The notes beneath the pieces are model-generated. The model had not been told where the DNA came from, ran no database searches, and saw only the letters and a program-made list of their open reading frames with translations. Source: Microvirga sp. 3-52 (GTDB taxonomy: Bacteria > Pseudomonadota > Alphaproteobacteria > Rhizobiales > Beijerinckiaceae). From it: a DNA stretch of 58,004 nucleotides. Position 1 is the first letter of the stretch; each line of letters starts with the position of its first letter. Shown one piece after another: positions 26,125 to 36,884 of the stretch. The position numbers and the translations under genes were made by a program. The stretch is from the NCBI RefSeq assembly GCF_018383585.1, contig NZ_JAHAMK010000006.1, forward strand, positions 1 to 58,004, in the 5' to 3' direction.

Positions 26125-26298
26125 TTAGCCGCGACCGGAACCACTCTTCTTGCCGCCGCCATCCTGCTTGTTGACGGTGGCCCAGGCGCGCCGCTCGGCT
26201 TCCTTCTCCGAGAGGCCACGGCTCTCGTAGCCTTCCTCAATGTGCTCGGCCTTCCGCTTCTGCTTGTCCGTATAGGCAGACTTGTCACCGCGAGACAT
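26125..26298 (-). CDS. Small basic conserved protein (57 residues)
   Basis: Read directly from the sequence: ATG 26296-26298, TAA 26125-26127, with GAGGAGA seven bases before the start. The product begins MSRGDKSAYTDKQKRKAEHI and ends KKSGSGRG. It is rich in Lys, Glu and Arg, with a helical middle (EGYESRGLSEKEAERRAWA) and a glycine-rich tail. This short family is common in rhizobia and often auto-named plasmid stabilization protein without experimental basis. It resembles ChaB-like or stress-induced small proteins only loosely. The strong ribosome site and family pattern support it as real; it is flanked by about 90-100 bases on each side. Confidence 0.75.
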   Translation of the reverse strand: MSRGDKSAYTDKQKRKAEHIEEGYESRGLSEKEAERRAWATVNKQDGGGKKSGSGRG

Positions 26299-26400
26299 GG
26301 TGTTCTCCTCTCAAGCTGAAATCCTAGGATGCATCTCCGCTGGAATGCGCTGTTTAGGACACAACCGGGAAGCCAGGGCTCGGTTCCGAAACTGTGTTTC

Positions 26401-29187
26401 CTAGCCGCTGTTGCGCAACCCGGCCGCAATGCCGTTGATGGACAGATGAATGCCCTGCACGACCTGCTCGTCCGCATCGCCGGACCGATGACGCTTCAGC
26501 AGTTCGATCTGCAGATGATTCAATGGGTCGAGATAAGGGAAGCGGTTGCGGATTGATCGGGCCAAGAGAGGATTGCCGTCGAGCAGGGATTGCTGCTGCA
26601 TGATGGCGAGCAATTGCCCGATCGAATCCTCCCATTCGTGGCGCAGGCGCGGGAAGATGGCCTCGCGCAGCGCCTCGTCCTCGACAAGCTTAGCATATCG
26701 CGAGGCAATGGCGATGTTGCTCTTCGCCAGCACCATGTCCATGTTCGAGAGCAGCGCCTGGAAGAAAGGCCACTCGCGGTACATCTCTTGCAGAAGAGCC
26801 AATCCGGTATCGGGCCGCTTCTCGAGCCATTCATTGACCGCTGATCCAAACCCGTACCAGCCCGGCAGCATGAGGCGGCATTGCGCCCAGCCGAACACCC
26901 AGGGGATGGCACGCAGATCCTCGATGCGCCGCGAATTGGTGCGTGAGGCGGGCCGGCTGCCGATATTCAGGTTGGCGATCTCGCCGATCACCGTCGATTC
27001 CCAGAAATAGCGCTCGAATCCTTCGGTCTCATAGACGAGTGCCCGATAGGTCTTGAAGGCGCTGTTCGAGAGTTCCTCCATGGCCTTCAGGTATTCCTCG
27101 CGGGGAGCGGGCTGGCCGGAATGCAGGAGGGAGGCCTCAAGGGTCGCGGAGGCCAGGATTTCCAGATTGCGGCGCCCGAGATCCGGGTTCGAATATTTTC
27201 CAGCGATCACCTCGCCCTGTTCGGTGATGCGGATCGCGCCCTGCACCGCCCCGCCCGGCTGCGCCAGAATGGCCTGATAGCTCGGCCCGCCCCCGCGACC
27301 CACGGAGCCGCCGCGGCCATGAAAGAGGCGAAGCGCCACGCCATGGCGCTTGAACACCTCGATCAGTTCGATCTCGGCCTTGTAGAGCTCCCATCCCGAC
27401 GTGAGGAAGCCGCCGTCCTTGTTGCTGTCGGAATAGCCGAGCATCACCTCCTGCGCCTGGCCGCGGCTGCGCAGGAGCCGCATGTAATCTGGCAGCGCGA
27501 AGAGCGCATCCATCACACCGCTGCAATGGCGCAGGTCCGCGATGGTCTCGAAAAGCGGAATGATGTTCACATCCATCTCGCCTTCGCGTGGACGCAACAG
27601 ACCCGCTTCCTTCAGAAGAAGAGCCACTTCCAAAATATCGGACGGATCGCTCGCCTTGGAGATGACGTAGTTTGGCACGGCCGCACGGCCGTAACGCCGA
27701 TGGGCTTCAGCGGCTTCGTGAACGATGGCTAGCTCGGATGAAGTTTCCGGCGAGTACTCAACATAGGGCGATGTGAGGAGGCGCGGCGTACGGAGCTCTT
27801 CGAGGAGAAGGGCGACACGCCTGTCCTCCGGCAGCCCTTCGTAATCGGTGCCGGGAATCGCCTTCTCGAAGAGCTCGGCAATCACACGCTGATGAACGTC
27901 GGAATTCTGACGCATGTCGAGGCTTGCCAAGTGGAAGCCGAACACATCGACGGCGCGGCGCAGCTTGCGCAGGCGGCCTCGCGACAGGGAACCCGATCCA
28001 TTCGAGCGCAGGGAGCGGTGCAGGATCGAGAGATCGCCTTCGAACTCGTCGACACCGTCATAGGCACGCGCCTCGCCCACCGCATGACGCGCCACGTCGC
28101 CGTGCCCCAGCCGGACGGCGGTTGCCGCAAGGCGCGCGTAGATGCCCGTAATGGCCCGTCGATAGGGCTCGTCCTGTCGATGAGGAGAAAGATCTGGAGA
28201 GGCCTTGGCGAGCTCCTGAGCCTCGTCGGAAACATTCACATAGCGCTCGTCGAGCGACAGTTCGGCGCCCAAGCAATGGAGTTCTTCCAGATAGAAGCCG
28301 AGCGCGTGCTTGCTCTGCAGTAGCAGAGCCTGTCGCAAAGCATCCGCTGTCACGAAGGGATTGCCGTCGCGGTCGCCGCCGATCCAGCTCCCCATGCGCA
28401 GAAAGGAGGGAACTTCCACCGTTCCCCAGGCGGGATCCATGGCCGCGAGCTGATCCTCCAGGGAGGCATAGACCTGCGGCAGCTCCTTGAAGAAGGTATA
28501 ATCGTAATAGGAGAGGCCGTTCATGACCTCGTCGATGACCTTGAGCCTGTTACGGCGCAGGATGCTCGTCTGCCAGAGGGTGAGGATGGCGCGGCGAAGA
28601 GCCTCCTGGCAGGCCACCTCCTCTTCTGGAGTGAGGTTCTGCCGGTCACGCTGCGCCAGGATCTGCGAGATCTCCATCTCCCGGTCGATGGTGCTCTTGC
28701 GGCGCACTTCCGTCGGATGCGCCGTCAGGACCGGGCAGACAAGGGCGGAAGCAAAGAAGGCCTGCAGGGCCGTATGGCTGATGCCCGCCTCCTGGATAAG
28801 CGTGAGGGCACGGGCTACCGTTCCCTCACGCGGCGCCGCCGCTCCCATGGCGTGAGCGCCCGCCATCGCATGGGCACGGGAGCGGCGGACATGGTGCTGG
28901 TCCTCGGCAAGGTTCGCCAGATGCGAGAAATAGCTGTAGGCCCGGATGATCTGGTTGGTGCGCCCCCGCGAGAGGCTGTTCAGGATCGTCTCGAGCTCGC
29001 GGCGGGCGATTTCGTCCTCGTCGCGGTGAAAGCGGATCGAGGTCTGGCGGATGCGCTCCACGATCTCGAAGGTCGCCTCGCCCTCCTGCTCGCGAATCGT
29101 GTCGCCGAGGATTCGCCCCAGAAGCCGGATGTCGTCGCGAAGAGGAAAATCCTTCTCAGGGGTGACGTCGGGATTGATCAGGGACAT
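26401..29187 (-). CDS. ppc: Phosphoenolpyruvate carboxylase
   Basis: 928 residues, full length for the bacterial enzyme. It carboxylates PEP with bicarbonate to oxaloacetate, refilling the TCA cycle. Hallmarks are catalytic His157 in [27 protein letters not shown] and the glycine-rich [19 protein letters not shown]. The C-terminus reads GLRNSG where most bacterial enzymes end RNTG. Monocistronic: 102 bases separate it from the small basic gene downstream, and 91 bases lie between its start and the stop of the Hsp70-like gene. Organisms of the Methylobacteriaceae use the enzyme both anaplerotically and in C1 assimilation; which applies here cannot be told. Confidence 0.97.
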   Translation of the reverse strand: MSLINPDVTPEKDFPLRDDIRLLGRILGDTIREQEGEATFEIVERIRQTSIRFHRDEDEIARRELETILNSLSRGRTNQIIRAYSYFSHLANLAEDQHHVRRSRAHAMAGAHAMGAAAPREGTVARALTLIQEAGISHTALQAFFASALVCPVLTAHPTEVRRKSTIDREMEISQILAQRDRQNLTPEEEVACQEALRRAILTLWQTSILRRNRLKVIDEVMNGLSYYDYTFFKELPQVYASLEDQLAAMDPAWGTVEVPSFLRMGSWIGGDRDGNPFVTADALRQALLLQSKHALGFYLEELHCLGAELSLDERYVNVSDEAQELAKASPDLSPHRQDEPYRRAITGIYARLAATAVRLGHGDVARHAVGEARAYDGVDEFEGDLSILHRSLRSNGSGSLSRGRLRKLRRAVDVFGFHLASLDMRQNSDVHQRVIAELFEKAIPGTDYEGLPEDRRVALLLEELRTPRLLTSPYVEYSPETSSELAIVHEAAEAHRRYGRAAVPNYVISKASDPSDILEVALLLKEAGLLRPREGEMDVNIIPLFETIADLRHCSGVMDALFALPDYMRLLRSRGQAQEVMLGYSDSNKDGGFLTSGWELYKAEIELIEVFKRHGVALRLFHGRGGSVGRGGGPSYQAILAQPGGAVQGAIRITEQGEVIAGKYSNPDLGRRNLEILASATLEASLLHSGQPAPREEYLKAMEELSNSAFKTYRALVYETEGFERYFWESTVIGEIANLNIGSRPASRTNSRRIEDLRAIPWVFGWAQCRLMLPGWYGFGSAVNEWLEKRPDTGLALLQEMYREWPFFQALLSNMDMVLAKSNIAIASRYAKLVEDEALREAIFPRLRHEWEDSIGQLLAIMQQQSLLDGNPLLARSIRNRFPYLDPLNHLQIELLKRHRSGDADEQVVQGIHLSINGIAAGLRNSG

Positions 29188-29278
29188 GGGAGGGCTCCCG
29201 CTTCAGGCGCGTTTGCTGCACTGCGAAATAAAACCCTTTGTCACCACACGGCAAGCGTAATTTCGTTTTAAATTCAGC

Positions 29279-30589
29279 CTAATTCGTGACGGCCCAGCGC
29301 TCCGGCGCCTCCGTCTGGCCGATGAGAGCCAGCCCATAGGCGATGGATTCGAACTGATCGGCAGAGGTCAATCGAGCCTCGCCGAAGCGATCTACGAACA
29401 AGCGGCGGATGGCCGGGACAAAGGACGTGCCGCCGGTCAAGAACACGCGCTCGATCTCCTCCGATTTCACCCCGGCCTCGGAAAGCGCCTCGTCAATCGT
29501 ACCAGCGATCCGGTCCACGTCTTCGGCAATCCATCCTTCGAAGTCCGTGCGCGTGATTCTGGCTTGGATATCGACGCCCTCGCCCTGGAATCGGAAAATC
29601 GTCTCCTCCTCGCTCGATAGCGCGACTTTTGTCGACGACACGGCCCTGTACAGGGCAAAACCCAGATCGTATTCGATGATATCGATGAACTTTTCGAGCG
29701 GCTCAGGCTCGAGAGCGACGCGAGCCAGCTCGCGCAATTCCTTCAGGTCGCCGCTGCCCTTCATCATCGCGAGCTGATTCCAGCGTGCAAAATTCGCGTA
29801 GTAGTGGTTGGGGATCGACAGGATCTTGTCCATGGAGCGATAGAGCCCACCTTTGCCTAGGCGCGGCGAGACGACCTTGTCGACGATCCGGTAGTCGAAG
29901 GCATCACCGGCAAGGCCGATGCCGGCGTGTCCCAACGGCTCGGCCCGCATCACGCCGCCGGCTTTCGTGAAACGCATCACCGAAAAGTCACTGGTCCCAC
30001 CGCCGAAATCCGCCACGAGCACCGTGGCATCGTGATCGAGCTGGCGCGCATAGAAGAAGGCGGCCCCCACGGGCTCGTAGACATAGCGGGCCTGCTCCGC
30101 CCCGAGCCGGCCGAATGCGGCCCGATAGCGCTGCATGGCGAGGTCGTCGTCCGGATTGTAGCCGGCGAATCGGACCGGCCGGCCGATGACGACGTTTCTC
30201 GCCCCCCAATTCAGCCGAGAGCCGCCGTGACGCGCGAGCGTGCGCAGGAACGCGCTCAACAGGTCCTCGAAGGCGTATCGCTCGCGAAAGATCCGGGTTT
30301 CCTTGAAGGTGGCGCTGGCCGCGAAGGTCTTGAAGGACTGGATGAACCGATGCGCGTGAAGCCCCTCCAGGAACTGCTCGATGGCCCAGGGGCCACCCTC
30401 GACCTCGGTGCGCAGGCCGTTGCCGTGCCGCTCGTCCCAGAAGCAGAGCGCCGTGACATAGACTTTGAGGCTCTCCCCGCCATGGTCGAAGGTCAGCGCC
30501 TCCACATGCCCTGCCGGATCCGCGATGGCCACGACCGTGTTGCTGGTTCCGAAATCGATGCCAATGGAAAAATCGTGGGACGGGGGCAT
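29279..30589 (-). CDS. Hsp70 family ATPase, YegD-like
   Basis: 436 residues, only the actin-like nucleotide-binding part of Hsp70. The phosphate-1 motif is [13 protein letters not shown], the phosphate-2 motif [16 protein letters not shown], and the adenosine motif [16 protein letters not shown]. The peptide-binding beta-sandwich and lid of DnaK are missing, as in E. coli YegD. A large insert (about 200-320) contains [18 protein letters not shown], typical of this subgroup. Function is unknown; such proteins probably act as ATP-dependent switches rather than classical chaperones. It is divergent from tex, with 184 bases between their starts. Confidence 0.9.
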   Translation of the reverse strand: MPPSHDFSIGIDFGTSNTVVAIADPAGHVEALTFDHGGESLKVYVTALCFWDERHGNGLRTEVEGGPWAIEQFLEGLHAHRFIQSFKTFAASATFKETRIFRERYAFEDLLSAFLRTLARHGGSRLNWGARNVVIGRPVRFAGYNPDDDLAMQRYRAAFGRLGAEQARYVYEPVGAAFFYARQLDHDATVLVADFGGGTSDFSVMRFTKAGGVMRAEPLGHAGIGLAGDAFDYRIVDKVVSPRLGKGGLYRSMDKILSIPNHYYANFARWNQLAMMKGSGDLKELRELARVALEPEPLEKFIDIIEYDLGFALYRAVSSTKVALSSEEETIFRFQGEGVDIQARITRTDFEGWIAEDVDRIAGTIDEALSEAGVKSEEIERVFLTGGTSFVPAIRRLFVDRFGEARLTSADQFESIAYGLALIGQTEAPERWAVTN

Positions 30590-30773
30590 GGGGACCTCGG
30601 AGGATGGCTTGGAGGGCCGGACGGTCTATACGCCAAGGCTTCCCGAGCCAAGAGGAAACGTCAGAAATTCACTTTCCCTACCGGTACTGCGACCCTGGCG
30701 CTGTGGACGGGCCGTTGACCCGGAGGCGCCCCGCACCGTAGAAGCCGCGCCTTATGCTTCTTCGGAGACTTTC

Positions 30774-33113
30774 ATGCTATCCATCGGTCAGCGCATTGCG
30801 AACGAACTGAATGTTCAGGAATGGCAGGTCAAGGCAGCCGTCGAGCTGCTCGACGGCGGTTCCACCGTTCCCTTTATCGCGCGCTACCGCAAGGAAGTCA
30901 CGGGAACCCTGGACGATGCGCAATTGCGCACCCTGGAGGAGCGCCTGCGCTACCTGCGCGAACTGGAGGACCGCCGCAAGACGATCCTCGACAGCATCCG
31001 CGAGCAGGGCAAGCTCACCGACGAGCTGGCGCTCCAGATCAACACCGCCGACACCAAGGCGCGTCTGGAAGACCTCTACCTGCCCTACAAGCCCAAGCGC
31101 CGCACCAAGGCCCAGATCGCCAAGGAAGCAGGTCTTGAACCCCTCGCAGACCTGCTCCTGAGCGAGCCGGCGCGGCAGCCGAAGGAAGCTGCGGCCGCTT
31201 TCGTGAATCCGGAGAAGGAAGTCGCCACGCCTGAGGCCGCGCTGGAGGGTGCCCGCTCGATTCTGGTCGAACGCTTCGCGGAGAATGCGGAACTTCTGGG
31301 GGCTTTGCGCGAAACCTATTGGGAGCGCGGCACCCTGACCTCCAAGGTGCGCGACGGCAAGGCGACAGAGGGCGCGAAATTCGCCGACTACTTCGACTTT
31401 GCCGAGCCCCTGACGAAGCTGCCCTCGCACCGCATCCTCGCGCTCTTCCGGGGCGAGAAGGAAGAGATCCTCGATCTCCGCATGGAGGAAGACAAGGACA
31501 GCGCCGAACCCGGCTATGTCAGCCGCTACGAGGGCCGCACGGCACTCGCCTTCGGCATCGCCGATCAGGGTCGTCCCGGCGACAAGTGGCTTCTGGAGAC
31601 GGTCCGCTGGGCTTGGCGTACGAAATTGCGGTTCTCCATCGAGCTCGACATGAAGATGCGCCTTTGGCAGCTCGCGGAGGACGAGGCGGTGAAGGTGTTC
31701 GCCGGCAACCTGCGCGACCTGCTGCTCGCCGCCCCTGCCGGCGCCCGCCCGACCCTCGGCCTCGATCCCGGCTATCGCACCGGCGTGAAGGTAGCTGTGG
31801 TAGATGCAACCGGAAAGGTTGTGGCAACCGATACTATCTACCCGCACGAGCCGAAACGCCAATGGGACGAATCCATCGCGACGCTGGCGCGGCTCTGCCG
31901 CGTCCACAACGTCGAGCTGATCGCCATCGGCAACGGCACGGCCTCACGCGAGACCGACAAGCTCGCGGGCGAACTGGTGGCGAAGCACCCGGATCTCAAG
32001 CTCACCAAGATCATGGTCTCGGAGGCAGGCGCCTCCGTCTATTCCGCCTCCGCCTTCGCCAGCCAGGAGCTGCCGGATCTCGACGTGTCGATACGAGGTG
32101 CCGTTTCCATCGCGCGGCGCCTGCAGGATCCCCTGGCCGAGCTGGTGAAGATCGACCCAAAATCCATCGGCGTCGGGCAGTACCAGCACGATCTTGCCGA
32201 ATACAAGCTCTCCCGCTCCCTCGACGCCGTGGTGGAGGATTGCGTGAACGCGGTCGGCGTCGACCTCAATACCGCCTCGGCCCCGTTGCTCGCCCGGGTC
32301 TCGGGCCTCGGCGACTGGGTGGCGCAGAACATCGTGACCCACCGCGATGCCAACGGCCCGTTCAAGACCCGCAAGGCTCTCACCAAGGTCTCGGGCCTGG
32401 GCCCGAAGACCTTCGAGCAGGCCGCGGGCTTCCTGCGCATCCCGAATGGCGACGACCCGCTCGATGCCTCCGGCGTCCATCCGGAAGCCTATCCTGTGGT
32501 GCGCCGCATTCTCGAGGCCACAAAGAGCGACATCAAGGTCGTGATCGGCAATGGCGCCGTGTTGAAGAAGCTCAACCCACAGAGCTTCACGGACGAGAAG
32601 TTCGGTGTGCCGACGGTGAAGGACATCCTGAGCGAGCTGGAAAAGCCCGGCCGCGATCCGCGCCCCGAATTCAAGACCGCCACCTTCATGGAAGGCGTGG
32701 AGAAAATCGGCGATCTGAAGCCTGGCATGATGCTGGAAGGTGTCGTCACCAACGTGGCCGCCTTCGGCGCCTTCGTCGACATCGGCGTGCACCAGGACGG
32801 TCTCGTCCACATCTCGGCCCTCGCCGACACGTTCGTGAAGGATCCGCGCAGCGTCGTGAAGCCGGGCGACATCGTGAAGGTAAAGGTGCTCGAGGTCGAT
32901 GTCCCACGTAAGCGCATCTCACTCACCATGCGCATGAGCGATCCGGCCGAGAAGCGGCCGGCAGGCCGCCAGGATGACAACCGGGCTGCGTTCCAAAAGC
33001 ACCGGGCTCAGAACGAGAGGAAGCCGGCCCCGCAGGCGGCATCCTCGGGTGGTGCCCTGGCCGATGCCCTGCGTCGGGCGGCAATGGCCAACAATAAGGG
33101 CAGCCGGAAGTAA
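30774..33113 (+). CDS. tex: Tex-like RNA-binding transcription accessory protein
   Basis: 779 residues from ATG 30774, with GGAG seven bases before it; the frame extends upstream through non-coding sequence. Domain order is the Tex N-terminal helical part ([17 protein letters not shown]), a YqgF/RNase H-like domain ([17 protein letters not shown]), helix-hairpin-helix elements ([16 protein letters not shown] and [16 protein letters not shown]), and a C-terminal S1 domain ([20 protein letters not shown]). Tex binds nucleic acid and RNA polymerase and affects transcription. The tail after the S1 domain is basic and disordered. A hairpin at 33125-33141 ends the gene before the thiamin operon. 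Confidence 0.95.
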   Translation: MLSIGQRIANELNVQEWQVKAAVELLDGGSTVPFIARYRKEVTGTLDDAQLRTLEERLRYLRELEDRRKTILDSIREQGKLTDELALQINTADTKARLEDLYLPYKPKRRTKAQIAKEAGLEPLADLLLSEPARQPKEAAAAFVNPEKEVATPEAALEGARSILVERFAENAELLGALRETYWERGTLTSKVRDGKATEGAKFADYFDFAEPLTKLPSHRILALFRGEKEEILDLRMEEDKDSAEPGYVSRYEGRTALAFGIADQGRPGDKWLLETVRWAWRTKLRFSIELDMKMRLWQLAEDEAVKVFAGNLRDLLLAAPAGARPTLGLDPGYRTGVKVAVVDATGKVVATDTIYPHEPKRQWDESIATLARLCRVHNVELIAIGNGTASRETDKLAGELVAKHPDLKLTKIMVSEAGASVYSASAFASQELPDLDVSIRGAVSIARRLQDPLAELVKIDPKSIGVGQYQHDLAEYKLSRSLDAVVEDCVNAVGVDLNTASAPLLARVSGLGDWVAQNIVTHRDANGPFKTRKALTKVSGLGPKTFEQAAGFLRIPNGDDPLDASGVHPEAYPVVRRILEATKSDIKVVIGNGAVLKKLNPQSFTDEKFGVPTVKDILSELEKPGRDPRPEFKTATFMEGVEKIGDLKPGMMLEGVVTNVAAFGAFVDIGVHQDGLVHISALADTFVKDPRSVVKPGDIVKVKVLEVDVPRKRISLTMRMSDPAEKRPAGRQDDNRAAFQKHRAQNERKPAPQAASSGGALADALRRAAMANNKGSRK

Positions 33114-33120
33114 CCTCGAC

Positions 33121-33143
33121 AGGGGGCGGCTTGTAGCCGCCTC
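33121..33143 (+). terminator. Hairpin after tex
   Basis: GGCGGC (33125-33130) and GCCGCC (33136-33141) pair around TTGTA, extended by flanking G/C pairs. TCTGATCTGTTCT follows, weakly T-rich. It lies 12 bases after the tex stop and just before the TPP riboswitch. Confidence 0.55.
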
Positions 33144-33164
33144 TGATCTGTTCTAGAAGCAAGG

Positions 33165-33252
33165 CGTCTCACGGGGAGCCCATACAGGGCTGAGAGGTGG
33201 CTAGGCCGCCGACCCGTCGAACCTGATCCGGGTCATGCCGGCGGAGGGAATG
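33165..33252 (+). promoter_or_regulatory. TPP riboswitch (THI element)
   Basis: The aptamer is recognisable from its conserved parts: ACGGGGAGCCC near 33171-33181, GGGCTGAGAGG at 33187-33197 (with the CUGAGA core at 33190-33195), GACCCGTCGAACCTGATC at 33211-33228 and CCGGGTCATGCCGGCGGAGG after it. It precedes thiBPQ with an 85-base spacer that would hold the expression platform. TPP binding normally turns such genes off, here thiamin uptake. I see no clear terminator in the spacer, so control may act at translation initiation. Confidence 0.93.
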
Positions 33253-33337
33253 AGCATGCGACATCGCCACAAAAGCCATGCCCCGTGCAATCTGCGCCGC
33301 CCATCCGGCCTGCCTCATGCATGGGAGTGCGCTTAAG

Positions 33338-34342
33338 ATGCTACGCCGACTTCTTCTCACCCTCGCTTCGCTCGGGCTCGCTGCAGGCCTTGCCCAGGCT
33401 CAGACCAAGCCGACGCTCACCGTCTACACCTACGGCTCGTTTGCGGGGAAATATGGCCCCGGCAAGCTGGTGAAAGAGCGGTTCGAGGCCACCTGCGGCT
33501 GCGAGCTGAACTGGGTCACGGCCGAGGATGCGGGCAGCCTGCTCGGGCGCCTTCGCCTCGAAGGCGAGAACACCAAGGCGGATGCGGTCGTCGGGCTCGA
33601 CATGAATCTCGTCGCCGAAGCCCGGTCGCTCAATCTCTTTGCGCCGCACGGCGCGGATGGAAAGGATCTGGCACTTCCTATCAGATGGACTGATGACACC
33701 TTCATCCCCTTCGACTGGGGCTACTATGCCTTCGTCTACGATGCGATCAAGCTCACCAATCCGCCCGGGAGCCTGAAGGAACTGGTCGAGAATCCCAACG
33801 GCCCGAAGGTGGTCCTGCAGGATCCGCGCACCAGCGCGCCGGGCCTCGGCCTGCTGCTCTGGATGCAGAAGGTCTATGGCGACAAGGCAGGGGAGGCCTG
33901 GGGCAAGCTGAAGCCGCGCATCGTCACCTTCACCAAGGGCTGGTCCGAAGCCTACGGCCTTTTCCTGAAGGGCGAGGCCGATATGGTGATGTCCTACACC
34001 ACATCTCCCGCCTATCACATCGTCGCGGAGAAGAAGGACAACTACAAGGCGGCCGCCTTCTCAGAAGGGCACTACCTCCATGTGGAACTGGCCGGCATGA
34101 CCCGTACGACGAAGCAGCCGGAACTCGCGAAGGCGTTCATGGGCTTCATCCTCAGCGAACCGTTCCAGTCGGCCATGCCCGAGGGCAACTGGATGATGCC
34201 GGCCAAGATTCCGGCGGCCGGCCTGCCGGCCGCATTCAAGGATCTCGTGCAGCCGAGCCAAGCGCTTCTCTTCACGCCTGAGGACGTGCAGCAGAACCGC
34301 CGCGCCTTCACGGATGCTTGGCTCAACGCCATTGCGCGCTGA
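33338..34342 (+). CDS. thiB: Thiamin ABC transporter, substrate-binding protein
   Basis: 334 residues from ATG 33338, starting MLRRLLLTLASLGLAAG with a signal peptide cut after AQA. The periplasmic part follows ThiB/TbpA: TLTVYTYGSFAGKYGPG near the mature start, FIPFDWGYYAFVYD, then SYTTSPAYH. It binds thiamin or its phosphates in the periplasm and delivers them to ThiP. In-frame ATGs upstream add only a short non-signal sequence between the riboswitch and this start. First gene of the thiBPQ operon under the TPP riboswitch; the thiP gene starts nine bases after the stop. Confidence 0.95.
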   Translation: MLRRLLLTLASLGLAAGLAQAQTKPTLTVYTYGSFAGKYGPGKLVKERFEATCGCELNWVTAEDAGSLLGRLRLEGENTKADAVVGLDMNLVAEARSLNLFAPHGADGKDLALPIRWTDDTFIPFDWGYYAFVYDAIKLTNPPGSLKELVENPNGPKVVLQDPRTSAPGLGLLLWMQKVYGDKAGEAWGKLKPRIVTFTKGWSEAYGLFLKGEADMVMSYTTSPAYHIVAEKKDNYKAAAFSEGHYLHVELAGMTRTTKQPELAKAFMGFILSEPFQSAMPEGNWMMPAKIPAAGLPAAFKDLVQPSQALLFTPEDVQQNRRAFTDAWLNAIAR

Positions 34343-34351
34343 TCGCTCGTC

Positions 34352-35926
34352 ATGACGATGAAGCTGCCTCATCCCGGAAGCCTCGTGGCCTTTGCCATCC
34401 TGGGCCTGGTCGCCGGCGGCTTCATCGCTCTTGTCACCTTCGATGGAGGGACGCCGGCACTTTTCTCCATCGGCCCCTATCTCTGGCGCGTGCTGGCCTT
34501 TTCCGTCGTCCAGGCGACGCTTTCGACCGTCCTGTCCCTCGCCCTTGGCATCGGCCTGGCGCTCGCGCTCGCGCGCCGCAGGTTTCCGGGGCGCGATCTC
34601 GTTCTGGCAGCCTTAAGCACCACGATGGTGATGCCGACCATCGTGGCCGTCTTTGCGGTCTTTGCCGTCTACGGCCGGAGCGGGTGGATCGCCGAAGGGC
34701 TCGCGCTCCTCGGTTGGGAAGGCGGGTTCAGCATCTTCGGCTATCCCGGCATCCTGATTGCCCACGTGTTCCTGAACGGGCCCTTCGTCGCGCGGATCAC
34801 CCTGGACGGATTGAACCAGGTACCCGCCGAGCACTGGCGCCTTGCCACCGCCTTCGGCTTCACGCCCTTCCAGATCTTCCGCCATCTCGACTGGCCGGTG
34901 TTGCGCGGGGAACTGCCCGGCATCGCCGGCCTCATCTTCCTGATATGCTTCAAGAGCTTCGCCATCGTTCTGGCGCTCGGCGGAGGCCCCAGTCGCTCCA
35001 CCCTTGAAGTCGCGATCTTCGAGGCGCTCAAGATCGATCTCGATTTCGGCCGCGTCGCCTGGCTGGCCCTGATCCAGCTGACGATCTGCCTGTCGATGAC
35101 GGCCCTGCTGCACTGGGCCTTCACGCGGCCGCCGGTCGGCCACACGATCCGCAGCCTCGTTCACCGGCCCGATGCGAAGAACAACGGCCTGAAAGCCCTC
35201 GACACCGTCGTGCTTGCCGTCAGCGCCGTCTTCATCGCGCCCCTCGCCTTCAGCGTGCTGACAGGCATCCGGAACATGCTCGACGTGATCGATGCCGACC
35301 TTCTTCGGGCTTTCGTCACGAGCCTTGCCATCGCGACCGCCGCCGCCGTCCTGGCATGCATCCTGGCCCTTGCCCTGGCCTCCGCAGCGCGGCGGCGGCG
35401 CATCGTGCTGCGTTCCCCGCGCATCGCCGCCCTCTACGATTTCCTGCCCGATACGCTCCTCGCGGTGCCGCCCTTCGCCCTGACCGCAGGCCTGTTCCTG
35501 ATGATCCAGCGCTTCGGCGATCCCTCGGCGGCAGGTCTCATTCTCCTGCCGCTCATCAACGGACTGGCGGCCGTGCCCTTCGCCTACCGTTATGTGGCGC
35601 CTCATCTGCTGACAACGGAGGAGCGCTACGGCCGCGTCGCGGCGTCCCTCGGCATCACTGGCTGGTCGAAGCTCACGATCATGGATTGGCCCGTTCTCAA
35701 GCGGCCGCTCGCGGCGGGCTTCGCACTGGCCATGGCCCTGTCGTTCGGCGACTTTGGCATCATCGCCCTCTTCGGCGGCACGGAACTGGTGACCCTGCCC
35801 TATCTTCTCTATGAGCGCCTCGGCGCCTACCGGCTCGATGAAGCGGCGGCCATCGGCCTCGTCATCGTCCTCTTCGCCGTTCTCCTCGCTCATGCTTCAG
35901 GCCGATTGTCCGATGCTGGTGATTGA
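34352..35926 (+). CDS. thiP: Thiamin ABC transporter, permease
   Basis: 524 residues with about twelve hydrophobic segments. It is a fused double permease with two binding-protein-dependent transport domains, as usual for ThiP. EAA-type cytoplasmic loops are visible in each half (LATAFGFTPFQIFRHLDWP and VAASLGITGWSKLTIMDWP). It forms the membrane channel for thiamin import with ThiB and ThiQ. The ORF starts nine bases after thiB and overlaps the beginning of thiQ by 14 bases. Confidence 0.95.
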   Translation: MTMKLPHPGSLVAFAILGLVAGGFIALVTFDGGTPALFSIGPYLWRVLAFSVVQATLSTVLSLALGIGLALALARRRFPGRDLVLAALSTTMVMPTIVAVFAVFAVYGRSGWIAEGLALLGWEGGFSIFGYPGILIAHVFLNGPFVARITLDGLNQVPAEHWRLATAFGFTPFQIFRHLDWPVLRGELPGIAGLIFLICFKSFAIVLALGGGPSRSTLEVAIFEALKIDLDFGRVAWLALIQLTICLSMTALLHWAFTRPPVGHTIRSLVHRPDAKNNGLKALDTVVLAVSAVFIAPLAFSVLTGIRNMLDVIDADLLRAFVTSLAIATAAAVLACILALALASAARRRRIVLRSPRIAALYDFLPDTLLAVPPFALTAGLFLMIQRFGDPSAAGLILLPLINGLAAVPFAYRYVAPHLLTTEERYGRVAASLGITGWSKLTIMDWPVLKRPLAAGFALAMALSFGDFGIIALFGGTELVTLPYLLYERLGAYRLDEAAAIGLVIVLFAVLLAHASGRLSDAGD

Positions 35927-36614
35927 AGACTGCCGCCTGACCTGGCCCGACTTCGAGGCCGATTACGTGCTGTCGGTGAAGACCGGAAACCTGTGCGCCG
36001 TCATCGGCCCATCGGGGGGCGGCAAGACCACCCTGCTCCACATGATCGCCGGATTCGAGCGGCCTGAAAGCGGCACGCTGACATTCAACGGCCAGAACCT
36101 CCGGCCGCTCGAACCGGCCAAGCGTCCGGTCGCCATCGTGTTCCAGGATCATAACCTGTTTCCCCACCTGAGCGCGGCGCAGAACGTGGCGCTGGGTCTG
36201 CGTCCCTCTTTGCGGTTGAGCGCAGATGAGAGGCTGCTCGTGAGCGAAATGCTGGAATCGGTGGACCTCAAAGGCTTCGAGGAGCGCAGGCCGGGCGAGA
36301 TGTCGGGAGGGCAGCGCCAGCGGGTGGCGTTGGCCCGGGCGCTCATCTCAGGCCGCCCCTTGATCCTTCTCGACGAGCCGTTCAGCAGTCTCGACCCAGG
36401 CCTGCGCCGCGACATGATCCTGCTCGTCGACGCATTGCGGCGCAAACGCCCGGTTACCATCATCATGACGATTCATACGCCGGAAGATGTAGCCGACATC
36501 GCCGACCAGATGGCCTTCGTGGCCGATGGAAGAGTGGTGGCATCGGGACGACCCGCGGACATCCTCAGCAGTAATCTCGCGCCCAGGATTGCGGCGGCCG
36601 TTTCGGATTCGTGA
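35913..36614 (+). CDS. thiQ: Thiamin ABC transporter, ATP-binding protein
   Basis: 233 residues from ATG 35913 (MLVIEDCRLTWPDFEADY), matching the usual ThiQ length; an ATG at 35892 is a possible earlier start. Walker A is GPSGGGKTT, the signature MSGGQRQRVALARAL, and Walker B LILLDEPFSSLD. The H-loop is in TIHTPED. It energises ThiP. The start lies inside the end of thiP, giving a 14-base overlap and translational coupling. The operon ends here; a long hairpin of the repeat A family (36666-36704) follows 52 bases after the stop and may terminate transcription. Confidence 0.94.
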   Translation: MLVIEDCRLTWPDFEADYVLSVKTGNLCAVIGPSGGGKTTLLHMIAGFERPESGTLTFNGQNLRPLEPAKRPVAIVFQDHNLFPHLSAAQNVALGLRPSLRLSADERLLVSEMLESVDLKGFEERRPGEMSGGQRQRVALARALISGRPLILLDEPFSSLDPGLRRDMILLVDALRRKRPVTIIMTIHTPEDVADIADQMAFVADGRVVASGRPADILSSNLAPRIAAAVSDS

Positions 36615-36665
36615 AGGACGATCCGGGCGCCAGCTTGCTTACCCCTGCTATTGAAAGGACACCTT

Positions 36666-36754
36666 CGCTCGTCATCACCGGCCTTGTGCCGGTGATGACG
36701 AGCGGAAAGGGCAGCGCCTCTCAACATCGGGATGGCCGGGTCAAGCCCGGCCAT
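36666..36754 (-). repeat. Two-hairpin repeat A, copy 1 (inverted)
   Basis: The first hairpin is a perfect 17-base-pair stem, 36666-36682 with 36688-36704, loop CTTGT. The second pairs ATGGCCGGG (36732-36740) with CCCGGCCAT (36746-36754), loop TCAAG. Read on the minus strand the order is ATGGCC-hairpin, spacer of about 35 bases, ATCACC-hairpin, identical to copies at 46501-46582 and 54879-54955. It lies between the convergent thiQ and ABC ATPase genes, so it could end both transcripts. Confidence 0.85.
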
Positions 36755-36884
36755 GACATGGCGGTATCATCCCCGGTGGCCGCAAGGCGAAAAAGAGGGT
36801 TCCCAGAGCAGCACGCGTGTGGATTCCCTTCCCCTCCGCTGATGCTCCGGCCGGGAATGGCATCGGTCGGGCATGCTCAACGGC

